A stretch of DNA of 8,079 nucleotides. It comes from CAYJBH01 sp964369965 (GTDB lineage Bacteria; Bacillota; Clostridia; Oscillospirales; Ruminococcaceae). The notes beneath the pieces were generated by a model, which was given only the letters and a program-made list of their open reading frames with translations, was not told the origin of the DNA and made no database searches. Positions 1 to 7,699 of this stretch are shown here, in pieces (the first letter of the stretch is position 1; each line of letters starts with the position of its first letter). The stretch spans positions 1 to 8,079 of the forward strand of contig CAYJGF010000037.1 in NCBI GenBank assembly GCA_964369965.1. The letters run 5' to 3'. A program made the position numbers and the translations under genes.

Positions 1-129
1 ATACTCACCGCTGTTGAGTTGTTCGGGCGTGGAGATTATCGCATCACTATCCGACGCGGTGCAGGAATAGAGCAGTGACAACGAGAGCACCGCGCAGACC
101 AAAAACACAAAGGGAATTTTAAGTTTCAC
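1..129 (-). CDS. Putative lipoprotein, N-terminal 43 residues; possibly an ABC solute-binding protein (3' end outside window)
   Basis: The open frame runs from GTG 129-127 off the window edge. The first 23 residues are a lipoprotein signal: basic MKLK, a hydrophobic core (IPFVFLVCAVLSLSLL), then LYSC with Cys23 as the likely lipidated residue; Tyr at -2 is slightly unusual for a lipobox. After a short Ser/Asp-rich linker, IISTPEQLNSGEY (31-43) resembles the opening of family 3 amino-acid-type solute-binding proteins, which often begin with a 'PEQLN...' segment before the first beta-strand. That is a resemblance from memory, not a proven match. An ATG at 131-129 is followed at once by TGA and cannot be the start. 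GAGGTG (139-134) gives a good ribosome site. The gene follows the ABC exporter by 20 nt without a terminator, so it is probably in the same transcript. A role in cargo sensing, immunity or uptake is conceivable; only the lipoprotein part is well supported. Confidence 0.7.
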   Translation of the reverse strand, partial: MKLKIPFVFLVCAVLSLSLLYSCTASDSDAIISTPEQLNSGEY

Positions 130-133
130 ATAT

Positions 134-139
134 CACCTC
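134..139 (-). promoter_or_regulatory. Ribosome binding site deciding the GTG start of the lipoprotein gene
   Basis: GAGGTG lies 4 nt upstream of GTG 129-127 (6 nt counted from the GAGG core). It supports the GTG start, since the neighbouring ATG leads straight into a stop codon and the upstream in-frame codon at 135-133 is TGA. Confidence 0.75.
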
Positions 140-149
140 ATACAATATA

Positions 150-2693
150 TTAATCCACCTGTCGCACCGCAAGTTGATAGAATACACCCTTTTTCTCCAT
201 CAGCTCGTCATAACTGCCCTGCTCCTCCAAAACACCGTCGTTTAGGACTATAATCCTATCGCAGTTGATTACGGTGCTCAGGCGGTGGGCTATAACCACC
301 CTTGTTGCGCCCAACTTCTCAATACTCTCACAGACAAGCGCCTGATTGACATTGTCAAGCGCGCTGGTTGCCTCATCAAAAAAGATAATCCCCGGTTTGT
401 TGATAATAGCGCGTGCTATCAAAAGACGTTGCCTTTGACCGCCCGACAACGTCCCACCCCCCTCGGACACGACGGTGTGAACACCCATCGGCATCTCATT
501 AATATCCTTTTTCATGCCGACGGAGGCTATGACCTCACTGACCTGCTTGTTGGTGGGTTTGTTTGCCGTAATGGTTATATTTTCATAGATACTGCCGGTT
601 ATAAGTTGACCGTCCTGTAGGACAACACCCATTTTTTTGCGCAGTTCTCGTTTATCCAGACTGTCGATATCCTTATCGTCATAGTATATCTTGCCGAGCG
701 TCGACTCCTCAAAGCCAAGCAGGAGTTTTAAGAGCGTCGATTTCCCACAACCGGACGAGCCGACAACGCCGACATATTCCCCCGGTTTGATGTTAAAGGA
801 GACGTCTTTTAACACAAGCTCGCTCTCGGGTGAGTACCGAAAAGATAGGTTGTTCACCTCAATTCGACCCTCTAATTGAGGGAGTGCTACCGCGTCGGGC
901 GGGTGTTCCTGCTCGGTGTTCAGTATCGCCTTTGCGCGCTCATAGATGGGCACCACGTTGTTCATCTGCAAAAAGGCGGCAACCAAACCTACCATAGCAG
1001 CGGAAAAGGAGCCGAACGCCGAGGTAAACCCCATGAACTTACCGATGGAGAGACCCAAATCCTCATTCACCATCATATAATAGAACACACAGCTGAAAGC
1101 CGTCCCCAAAAATATGTTTATGTTCAGTGCAAAGTTAGTGATGCGCTCACTGCTCGCGGTGCTTTTTTTGTATTTTAGATAGGGGGTGAGATACTGCAAT
1201 AGCGAGCGGTTTTCAACGCCGGCAATCCTTATCTTTGAGATGGCGCTGATCAGCTGATAGAGGATGGACACACCCTCCGCCTTGTGTTTCACCGCGCTTT
1301 TTTCCTGTTTTATCTGAATTAGCCCGAGTGTGACCACCACCGCCATATTTATCAGCACAAGTACAATGCCGGCGCCGAAAAGCTCGCTGGAATAGTTGTG
1401 CATACGATAGGCATAAAAAAGCGAAAATACCGCCGATAGGGTAGAGGAGACCGCAACCTCCGATAAAAGTTTTGATATATTCTCCATCGCAAATGCACGT
1501 TCCGCGAGGTCGGCGCTCTCATACCTACTGTAGGTAGAGACCGGCATGTTATAAAGTCGGTCGAATACAGCCCCCTGAATAGCAATGCCGACACGGTTGC
1601 TACTGCGAAAAATCGCTAAGTTTTTGACTATGGTAAAGGCGAGATTTCCCGCCGCAAGGCTAAGCATCAAAAAGCCGAGCTGGACTATCGCCTCCTGTGA
1701 GCCGATAGGTATAAAATCGTCAAATATTCTCTCGTTAAAGGTGGGCATTATAACGCCGATGACTGTCCCGAGCAGAGCAAATATAAAGATGTTAAATATA
1801 TCATAGCTCTTCACCGCCTTTAAACCGAATTTAACGAGATCTACGGCACCAATCGCCTTGTTTTCAAAGGGTCGATAGAACGAGTGCGCGGCATGAGATA
1901 TCTCCTCGGCAATCTCATCGTTGACCGGTATCTTTGTCCGCTTTGTAAGATTGACTAAATAATAGCCGTTTCTTTGCCTTATACAGGCGTAGGGGGTGTT
2001 CTCACCGGTTTTATACACAAGGAAATTGCCGGACTCACCTCTGTGCCAGTCGTTTGAGAGCGTCACCTCACGGGATATAAAATGCGACATTCGGGTGATG
2101 TCGTCGAGGGTAAATCGCCTGCCGAAGTTGTTTTTCAGTGTATCAAACGGTATTAAGGGTATGTCGTCGAGAAAACATAAAAACGCGACGGTATCATACA
2201 GTGCATGACCGCTCTCGGACAGGATGGTTTTGTCCTTGCTTTTTTTGAAAAAGTTGTATATCGAACTGAGCCCCTCGGTGTAGGTCTCCTCCTGCTCTTT
2301 TGAGACCTCATAGAGATACCGCTCCTCCATGACAAAGTTGAGGTTAACCTTTTCCACCACCGCATGTGCGAGAGTGACGGCGTCGTGCACCTCGGGGTCG
2401 ATGGATTTTGCAAAGTCGACGATTATCTTTTCAGCCTCACCGAGATGTTCGGTGATGACCGCCGACTTGATGGATACGAATAAAAAGCTCCACTCGCCAA
2501 GATCATCATCCTTGATATACATCGCAGGGATTGCACCGCCGACCTCAACCTCCGCTATAAAGTTGCGTCGGCCCGGCTCACCGTCATTAAGTCGCACGGC
2601 ATAGATTAGCAGTGTCCCCTCGACAACGGTATAGTATCGGTCGTTTTGAAGGGTTAAAAAGGTGGTAGCGCCGGATAGGTTTATCCTTTTCAT
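150..2693 (-). CDS. NHLP-family export ABC transporter permease/ATPase subunit, second type, no peptidase (847 aa)
   Basis: This is the companion exporter, matching the layout of the NHLM ATP-binding protein family (TIGR03797, recalled). Residues 1-285 replace the peptidase and contain no Cys/His/Asp C39 motifs. Residues about 20-82 (VVEGTLLIYAV, GRRNFIAEV, GGAIPAM) look like a small beta-roll reminiscent of cupin or cNMP-binding folds, which is inference. The membrane domain spans about 295-585 (e.g. FNIFIFALLGTVIGVIMP at 300-317). The ATPase has Walker A GSSGCGKST (645-653), Q-loop Gln693, signature LSGGQ (749-753), Walker B Asp773/Glu774 and H-loop His803, so it should hydrolyse ATP. Its start overlaps the peptidase-ABC stop (ATGA), the classic sign of coupled synthesis, which fits a heterodimer; two separate homodimers are the alternative. 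The stop is followed 20 nt later by the lipoprotein gene. Confidence 0.94.
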   Translation of the reverse strand: MKRINLSGATTFLTLQNDRYYTVVEGTLLIYAVRLNDGEPGRRNFIAEVEVGGAIPAMYIKDDDLGEWSFLFVSIKSAVITEHLGEAEKIIVDFAKSIDPEVHDAVTLAHAVVEKVNLNFVMEERYLYEVSKEQEETYTEGLSSIYNFFKKSKDKTILSESGHALYDTVAFLCFLDDIPLIPFDTLKNNFGRRFTLDDITRMSHFISREVTLSNDWHRGESGNFLVYKTGENTPYACIRQRNGYYLVNLTKRTKIPVNDEIAEEISHAAHSFYRPFENKAIGAVDLVKFGLKAVKSYDIFNIFIFALLGTVIGVIMPTFNERIFDDFIPIGSQEAIVQLGFLMLSLAAGNLAFTIVKNLAIFRSSNRVGIAIQGAVFDRLYNMPVSTYSRYESADLAERAFAMENISKLLSEVAVSSTLSAVFSLFYAYRMHNYSSELFGAGIVLVLINMAVVVTLGLIQIKQEKSAVKHKAEGVSILYQLISAISKIRIAGVENRSLLQYLTPYLKYKKSTASSERITNFALNINIFLGTAFSCVFYYMMVNEDLGLSIGKFMGFTSAFGSFSAAMVGLVAAFLQMNNVVPIYERAKAILNTEQEHPPDAVALPQLEGRIEVNNLSFRYSPESELVLKDVSFNIKPGEYVGVVGSSGCGKSTLLKLLLGFEESTLGKIYYDDKDIDSLDKRELRKKMGVVLQDGQLITGSIYENITITANKPTNKQVSEVIASVGMKKDINEMPMGVHTVVSEGGGTLSGGQRQRLLIARAIINKPGIIFFDEATSALDNVNQALVCESIEKLGATRVVIAHRLSTVINCDRIIVLNDGVLEEQGSYDELMEKKGVFYQLAVRQVD

Positions 2694-4852
2694 ACCGCCT
2701 TACCCCCCGTCTGCATTAATCTTTGATAGTGCCCCTCCGCCTTTGCAAGCTCATCGTGGGTGCCGCGCTGTACAACCTGACCTTTTTCGGTGACAATTAT
2801 TTCGTCGCAGTCCCGAATGGTGCTAAGGCGATGTGCCACCACAATGCAGGTGCAGGCACGGCGTTTGATGTTGTCGATAATCTCCTTTTCAACTACGGCG
2901 TCGAGGGCGCTGGTTGCCTCATCCATCACAAGGATGGTGGGGTTTGTCACGAGGGCGCGTGCAATTTCAAGCCGTTGACGTTGACCGCCACTCATATTTT
3001 TTCCACCCTCGGTGAGCATATAATCGTACGCTCCCGGCTTTTTTGTTATGGTGTCATGTATACATGCGTCCTTTGCCGCGCGCACGATATCATAGTCGCG
3101 CACCGAGCGATTCCACATGGTAATATTCTCCTTGACGGAGCCGGCAAAAAGCGATATCTCCTGACTGACGGTGGAAATGGAGCTATTTAAAATCTCGGGG
3201 GGGATTTCATTTTTTGGTATGCCGTCAAAATAGACGGTGCCCTCCCACGGGCAATAAAGTCCGCTTATCAACTTTGAAACGGTGGATTTGCCACTGCCGG
3301 ACGCACCGACGACGGCAATACTGCGCCCCGGCTTCACCTCAATTTCAAGGTCGTTTATCAGCGGTTTTTCCAGTCGGCTGTACCCAAATGCCACCTTGTC
3401 GAGCTTGAGTGCACCGGAGAGCTTTTCAAAGGATACTACGCGTTTTTCATTTGTCTGATATATTTCATCCTGTTCATAATTCAATATATCCTCGACCCTT
3501 GCCATGTCCGCCTTTGCCTTTTGCAGTTTTTGGGCAAAACCCATAAGTTCGCCCGTCGGTTTCATAAAAGAGCCTAAAAGTGTGTTGAATGCCACCAACA
3601 TACCGGCGGTGATAGAGCCGTTGATGACCAGAACACCGCCCACAATAAGCACCAGTATATTACAAATTTGGGTGGTGACCTCCGGTATCGAGTTTACAAT
3701 CTGCATCAATTTGCCGTGTTCCTGCGTTTTTGTCGCGGTCTTTGCATGATGTCCGAGCACGCGCGCGGCATAGCGATTTTCCACCCCTGCCGCTTTTAGG
3801 GTTGTGATAATGTTTATACCGCCGAGCATAACACCGAACATGGTGCCGGTGTCCTGTTGCAATTTCATGATAGAGCGTGACATATAGTCGGAGGACAACT
3901 TCATGACCGTGAGGTTGACAGCAACCGTCGCAACACCTATCAATGCAAGTTGCCAGCTGTACATAAAGAGCAAAGCAAGATATATAACCGAGACAAAGAT
4001 GTTGAGAACATTCTCGATAAAGTCCGTTATAAGGAAGTTGCTGACCTCATCACTGTTGGTCACACGGGAGGATAGATCGCCGCTGAACCGCTGATCAAAA
4101 AATGCCATCGGCAACCTAAAAAGGTGAAAAAGGAATTTGTAGGTTGATATGACGGAAAGTTTGTTTTGCAATTTTATCAACAAATTTTGTCGATAATAGC
4201 CAAACCCTGCCTGAAACAGTGCGGCGGCGAGCATGGAGACAATAATTATCCTTATCCAGTCGGTGTTCCCAAGCACTAAGATATCGTCGATAAATATGCG
4301 TGTCAATACGGGGAGGATTATGCCCGGCACGACCAAAACAAGTCCCACGAGGAGCATGTAAAGCATGGAAAAACCCTGCCCTTTTAACATTTTCATTGCA
4401 AAGAACAGTATGCTGTTGCGGTTTTTCTCCTTAACGAAATCACCGTTGGGCTTAAAGGTCAACGTCACGCCGGTAAATCCGTCGTCCAGCTCCTCCATGG
4501 TGAGCCGCCGCCTGCCGGAGGCCGGGTCGTTTATGTATGCGTGGCCGCCCTTTATCCCCTCAAACACGACAAAATGGTTGAAGTTCCAATGGATAATGCA
4601 GGGTAGGGCGACATCGTCCTTTAATGCCTCGATCCCCATGCTGTAGCCGTCGGCATCAAAACCGTGCTTTCTCGCACCTTTGAGTATCTTGCTCGCCTTG
4701 CAACCGTCACGGCTGACACCGGTGTCGATTCGAAGTTTGTCGAGTGGAATGTGTTTGCCGTAATATGCGGTGATCATGGCAAGGGAGGCCGCGCCGCACT
4801 CCGTTGCCTCCATCTGGTAGACGGTGGGGGTTTTAACATACTTTCGTTTCAT
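2690..4852 (-). CDS. NHLP-family export ABC transporter with C39 peptidase domain, membrane domain and ATPase (720 aa)
   Basis: This is a peptidase-containing ABC transporter that cuts a leader after a double-glycine-type site and exports the cargo across the cytoplasmic membrane. The C39 peptidase covers about residues 1-135: Gln13 (oxyanion hole) and Cys19 in QMEATECGAAS, His93 in NHFVVF, and Asp109 in NDPASG, so the triad is complete. A six-helix membrane domain follows (about 160-435, e.g. YMLLVGLVLVVPGIILPVL at 165-183). The ATPase has Walker A GASGSGKST (516-524), Q-loop Gln564, signature MSGGQ (620-624), Walker B with Asp644 and catalytic Glu645, and H-loop His674; all key residues are present. 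Length and order fit the NHLM peptidase/ATP-binding transporter family (TIGR03796, recalled). ATG 4852 has GGAGGAG (4868-4862) 9 nt upstream. It overlaps the second ABC gene by ATGA. The precursor it should process is not in this window. Confidence 0.95.
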   Translation of the reverse strand: MKRKYVKTPTVYQMEATECGAASLAMITAYYGKHIPLDKLRIDTGVSRDGCKASKILKGARKHGFDADGYSMGIEALKDDVALPCIIHWNFNHFVVFEGIKGGHAYINDPASGRRRLTMEELDDGFTGVTLTFKPNGDFVKEKNRNSILFFAMKMLKGQGFSMLYMLLVGLVLVVPGIILPVLTRIFIDDILVLGNTDWIRIIIVSMLAAALFQAGFGYYRQNLLIKLQNKLSVISTYKFLFHLFRLPMAFFDQRFSGDLSSRVTNSDEVSNFLITDFIENVLNIFVSVIYLALLFMYSWQLALIGVATVAVNLTVMKLSSDYMSRSIMKLQQDTGTMFGVMLGGINIITTLKAAGVENRYAARVLGHHAKTATKTQEHGKLMQIVNSIPEVTTQICNILVLIVGGVLVINGSITAGMLVAFNTLLGSFMKPTGELMGFAQKLQKAKADMARVEDILNYEQDEIYQTNEKRVVSFEKLSGALKLDKVAFGYSRLEKPLINDLEIEVKPGRSIAVVGASGSGKSTVSKLISGLYCPWEGTVYFDGIPKNEIPPEILNSSISTVSQEISLFAGSVKENITMWNRSVRDYDIVRAAKDACIHDTITKKPGAYDYMLTEGGKNMSGGQRQRLEIARALVTNPTILVMDEATSALDAVVEKEIIDNIKRRACTCIVVAHRLSTIRDCDEIIVTEKGQVVQRGTHDELAKAEGHYQRLMQTGGKAV

Positions 4853-4858
4853 ATGAAC

Positions 4859-6586
4859 CTACTCCTCCGTCTCATGATAGATGAGACTTTGCAGATAGGG
4901 TAGCAGTTTGGTTATGGGGGGATTTTCCTCCGTTATCACCTTTATCATCGCCGGTGTGTCGTCGGTTACGATGATATCGTTCCCCCTCTTGTTGGACCAC
5001 TCAAAGCCACTCGCCGTGCTATCATCGGCGTTTAGCTCTATCACCACACGAACCGAAGCACCCTGCTGTTGCTGTATACCATTGACGAGAAGTTCGTCAC
5101 CGAGCTCCTGCAACATCTCGGCGGAGGTCGCATTGTAAGAGGCAACCTGCGCAACCCTGCCGTTTATATGCCCGTACTCATTTTCCTCCACCGTGACCGG
5201 CGTCACCGCCACCGTCATGCCTGCCTCAATCTTACGTGCCTCACCGATCGGCACAAAACAGACGACGGTGTTAAAGCCCTGTATATATTCCGGATTTTCA
5301 TCAAAGTCCAGCACACGAAAAATCTCCCCACCCTGACTTATCGGCTGGCTGTCTTGCACCGACACCGCCGAGACTATGCCGTCATAGGGCGAGAGGATTT
5401 CGTTTTGAACCCCTTGCTTTTTTAGTTGTTCCAGCTCGTCCTCGAGCTGTTGTAGAACGACCGCCTTTGTCGTATCAAACTGTGCGGTTATGGTCTCGTT
5501 GTTCTTGGCAAACTCCTCCTCCAAACCGGTTATCTGAGCCTCGGTCTGCAAAAGAGAACTCTCGATGCTCAGCTGTTCCGAGTTTTTGGCGGAGAGTTGC
5601 CCCTCTAAATAGGATAGATTGGTCTGCGTTAGGGTAAGCTCCTCACTCAATGCCGGGTTTATCCCCTCCACATTTGTCAGTGCGGCGAGCAAGTTTTTGG
5701 TGGCGACTATGACGTTGTCGACACCGACCTCAACAGCTTTGAGTGTCGCCGCGCCGGCAGCGTCTATCCCAAATTCGGTGAAATAGGACTCAAATCCCAT
5801 CGCAGGGAGTGTCGCCGTCGAATCGTTGATGTTTATATTAAACTTAGCGAGTGCCTTGTCAGCGACCATTGCCCTCGCGTTGATATAATCGGTATTGCCG
5901 GCCGCACCGGTGATTATCGAGCTTATCGTGGCATATGACGCCGTGACGTTGACCTGCAACGCCGACTGCGCACTCTCCAGCTCGGAAAAGGCGGTTGTGT
6001 TGGCGGCGGCGCTATTCATCAGGCTCTCATACTTTGCCTTTGTGGCGTCACGTTCGACCGTCAGCGTCGCAATCTCGGCATTGACAGCGGCGAGCATTTT
6101 CCTTGCATCGCTCAATTGTTGCGACAGCTGTGCGCTTGTCGGCTCCAACCCCACGAGTTGCAATTTTATCTCCAACAGTTGTGAGGTCACCTCGCTCTTA
6201 ACATCACCAAGGCTGAAAAGTGATATGTTTTTAACGTCCTCGATATTTTTATTTATCTCGGCAATCTGCTCCTCGGTCACCTTGTCGTCCACAACGGCAA
6301 GCAGATCCCCCTCTCGCACCTCGTCCCCCTTGCTTGCGTTCAGGTGCACTTCACCGCTATTTAGCGAATAGACCGCTTTGGAATCCACATTGTCGGAGAA
6401 CATACCACTTATCTCGACATAGGTCGGGATGGTGCCGGCAAACCCCCAGATTATGACGGCGATGGTCACTATAACCATGCCGAGGAGGGCAAGCCAGACC
6501 ATCGGTGAGGTTATCACAATCAACCTGTCGAGCTGTTCCGGCGAGGATAATTTTTCTATTGATTTTTTACGGTAAGGTGACGACAT
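4859..6586 (-). CDS. NHLP/NHLM-type bacteriocin-system secretion protein, HlyD family (575 aa, enlarged)
   Basis: This is the periplasmic/extracytoplasmic adaptor of the exporter, anchored by one N-terminal membrane segment. The start KKSIEKLSSPEQLDRLIVI (7-25) is the hallmark opening of NHLM-type HlyD proteins (TIGR03794 family, recalled). It is followed by a transmembrane helix (about 29-50) and the WGFAGTIPT exit. Two lipoyl-like half motifs flank the hairpin: NSGEVHLNASKGDEVREGDLL (76-96) and ILSPYDGIVSAVSV (397-410), the second leading into the beta-barrel domain (about 420-575). Between them lie heptad-rich coiled-coil arms (about 102-190 and 315-390). The arms enclose a less regular Ala/Thr/Asn-rich segment (about 190-312) that makes the protein longer than the roughly 420 aa I remember for the family. 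ATG 6586 has AGGA (6596-6593) at 6 nt. It lies 1 nt after the GNAT stop, and its end carries the SD of the next gene. Confidence 0.93.
   Translation of the reverse strand: MSSPYRKKSIEKLSSPEQLDRLIVITSPMVWLALLGMVIVTIAVIIWGFAGTIPTYVEISGMFSDNVDSKAVYSLNSGEVHLNASKGDEVREGDLLAVVDDKVTEEQIAEINKNIEDVKNISLFSLGDVKSEVTSQLLEIKLQLVGLEPTSAQLSQQLSDARKMLAAVNAEIATLTVERDATKAKYESLMNSAAANTTAFSELESAQSALQVNVTASYATISSIITGAAGNTDYINARAMVADKALAKFNININDSTATLPAMGFESYFTEFGIDAAGAATLKAVEVGVDNVIVATKNLLAALTNVEGINPALSEELTLTQTNLSYLEGQLSAKNSEQLSIESSLLQTEAQITGLEEEFAKNNETITAQFDTTKAVVLQQLEDELEQLKKQGVQNEILSPYDGIVSAVSVQDSQPISQGGEIFRVLDFDENPEYIQGFNTVVCFVPIGEARKIEAGMTVAVTPVTVEENEYGHINGRVAQVASYNATSAEMLQELGDELLVNGIQQQQGASVRVVIELNADDSTASGFEWSNKRGNDIIVTDDTPAMIKVITEENPPITKLLPYLQSLIYHETEE
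4862..4868 (-). promoter_or_regulatory. Strong ribosome binding site of the peptidase-ABC gene, embedded in the HlyD stop region
   Basis: GGAGGAG encodes the last two Glu codons of the HlyD protein and sits 9 nt before ATG 4852-4850. It fixes the start and links translation of the adaptor and transporter. Confidence 0.8.
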
Positions 6587-6587
6587 A

Positions 6588-7469
6588 TTATTTCCTATTC
6601 GGTTGTACGGAGCAGTATTTTTTCTGCTCCCTTATTTGATACTCTTGATTTTTTAAAAGATCCGATATAAGCGTATTCATTGCGGCATTTTCATTTGATA
6701 TACAAAACATGGCTTTTTTGTAGTTGTTAAAAAGGCTATCGACACAAGCGCACAATGTCGGGATGAAAACACCGGTGCCGACATGGTCGCCTCGACACTT
6801 CAGCAGTTCCAACATGGCATTTTCATCGTCTATCTTTACGACAAGGGCAACCGCGAGTGCGGTATCACCGACAATCGCTATATAGCTGGAGTTTGTATCA
6901 ACCTGCCCACGACAGCCGTTTAGTATGTGGGAGGGGCTGTACTCCCCCTCAAAGCCCTCACCTTTGAGCTGTGAGATATAAATTTCATCCACCTCGGCAA
7001 GTCGCTTGCATTGAATATTCATGCGTGCAATATATTTTGCTATCGATGAGTTGACGATGTCCATGTTTGAGGTCCATGCCGAACGGTTTTGCCTATCGAG
7101 GTTGTAGCGGTAAATACACGAAGTCTCCCGCACCGCAAAATCATTATCCTTTGCAAAATCGACAAGATGTGAATTATCGCTCACTATCGATTTAAACCAT
7201 AGTCGTCGGCCCTCTTTCGCGGTGCACTCATATAAAAGTGAGAGAAAGAGCTGTGTTTTGTCGGTGTATGATTTCACGGTGTAAAGATGAACCAACTCAA
7301 CATCATCGTTATAGGGTGAGAGCAACGCCATCGCAACAACGGTGTCCGCGTCTTTAAACCCGAGGACTTTGGATCCGTGACAAGACATGAGGTTGTGATA
7401 AAAATACGCGTTCGGCTCCTGTGATAGGGCGATTAAGACCTCTAATATATTCAACTCCTGAACTGTCAT
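6588..7469 (-). CDS. Tandem GNAT-fold acyltransferase-like protein (293 aa)
   Basis: The protein looks like two GNAT folds in series, with no signal peptide or membrane segment. In the first half, VVAMALLS (44-51), VELVHLYTV (57-65) and the segment LVDFAKDNDFAVRETSCIYRY (102-122) follow the beta4/beta5/C-terminal GNAT pattern, but the acyl-CoA pyrophosphate loop GxG is missing (KSYTDKTQ). In the second half, YIAIVGDTALAVALVVKI (196-213), the segment MLELLKCRGDHVGTG (219-233) and ENAAMNTLISDLLKNQEY (260-277) repeat the pattern, with a GTG loop at 231-233 that could still bind a CoA or ACP thioester. I infer an N-acyltransferase using the acyl group supplied by the two upstream gene products. 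GNAT enzymes of this general kind attach fatty or polyketide acyl chains to peptides in selidamide and goadvionin pathways. It starts inside the carrier-protein stop (ATGA) and ends 1 nt before the exporter adaptor. The GNAT fold is fairly likely; the acceptor is unknown. Weak SD (GGGA), so expression probably relies on translational coupling. Confidence 0.72.
   Translation of the reverse strand: MTVQELNILEVLIALSQEPNAYFYHNLMSCHGSKVLGFKDADTVVAMALLSPYNDDVELVHLYTVKSYTDKTQLFLSLLYECTAKEGRRLWFKSIVSDNSHLVDFAKDNDFAVRETSCIYRYNLDRQNRSAWTSNMDIVNSSIAKYIARMNIQCKRLAEVDEIYISQLKGEGFEGEYSPSHILNGCRGQVDTNSSYIAIVGDTALAVALVVKIDDENAMLELLKCRGDHVGTGVFIPTLCACVDSLFNNYKKAMFCISNENAAMNTLISDLLKNQEYQIREQKKYCSVQPNRK
6593..6596 (-). 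promoter_or_regulatory. Ribosome binding site of the HlyD gene inside the GNAT coding end
   Basis: AGGA lies 6 nt before ATG 6586-6584, within the last two codons of the GNAT gene. With the 1-nt gap it indicates re-initiation or coupled translation. Confidence 0.65.
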
Positions 7470-7699
7470 TGTCCCGGCACCTTATCGGCGAGCAGACTGC
7501 AGACATCACCGAGTGTTATGACATCAAGATAGTCCGAAAGTTCGACACCGAACTCCGATTCAATCTCACCGATCAGCATTATTATCGAAAGGGAGGAAAG
7601 ACCTATGTCGTTGACAAGCTCCGAGCTTTCACTCAAATCCTCTAATCGTAAATTTCCCATATTAATTCTATGCAATATCTCTACGATTTTATTGAACAT
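7466..7699 (-). CDS. Free-standing acyl/peptidyl carrier protein (77 aa)
   Basis: This is a small acidic four-helix carrier protein that would hold an acyl group on a phosphopantetheine arm in the cytoplasm. The diagnostic stretch is DIGLSSLSIIML (residues 31-42). Ser36 in GLSSL aligns with the phosphopantetheinylated serine; the residue before it is Ser instead of the commoner Asp, a variant seen in many discrete carriers. The size fits the family at about 75-85 aa. I chose ATG 7699-7697 over the in-frame GTG at 7711 because GGAGGGG (7709-7703) sits directly upstream as a Shine-Dalgarno site and the GTG would fall next to or inside it. The gene overlaps the ligase stop by 11 nt and the GNAT start by 4 nt (ATGA), placing it between an acyl loader and an acyl user. 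It is less likely to be the housekeeping fatty-acid ACP, given this secondary-metabolite-like setting. No phosphopantetheinyl transferase is in the window. Confidence 0.92.
   Translation of the reverse strand: MFNKIVEILHRINMGNLRLEDLSESSELVNDIGLSSLSIIMLIGEIESEFGVELSDYLDVITLGDVCSLLADKVPGQ

Noticed and set aside
129..131. ATG overlapping the lipoprotein start
   Set aside because: The next codon in that frame is TGA.
876..1178. 100-aa plus-strand frame considered as a possible short peptide gene or precursor
   Set aside because: It is antisense to the second ABC membrane domain, has no leader or double-glycine motif, and all confirmed genes run the other way.
2153..2413. 86-aa minus-strand frame within the second ABC gene
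   Set aside because: It is an out-of-frame reading of the coding region, with Arg/Ser/Pro-rich low-information content.
2723..3190. 155-aa plus-strand open frame opposite the peptidase-ABC gene
   Set aside because: It lies fully antisense to the conserved ATPase domain and has no family features; a shadow frame.
5895..6371. 158-aa plus-strand open frame opposite the HlyD gene
   Set aside because: It is antisense to the coiled-coil coding region, Ser/Ala/Leu-rich from the complementary codons, with no recognisable domain.
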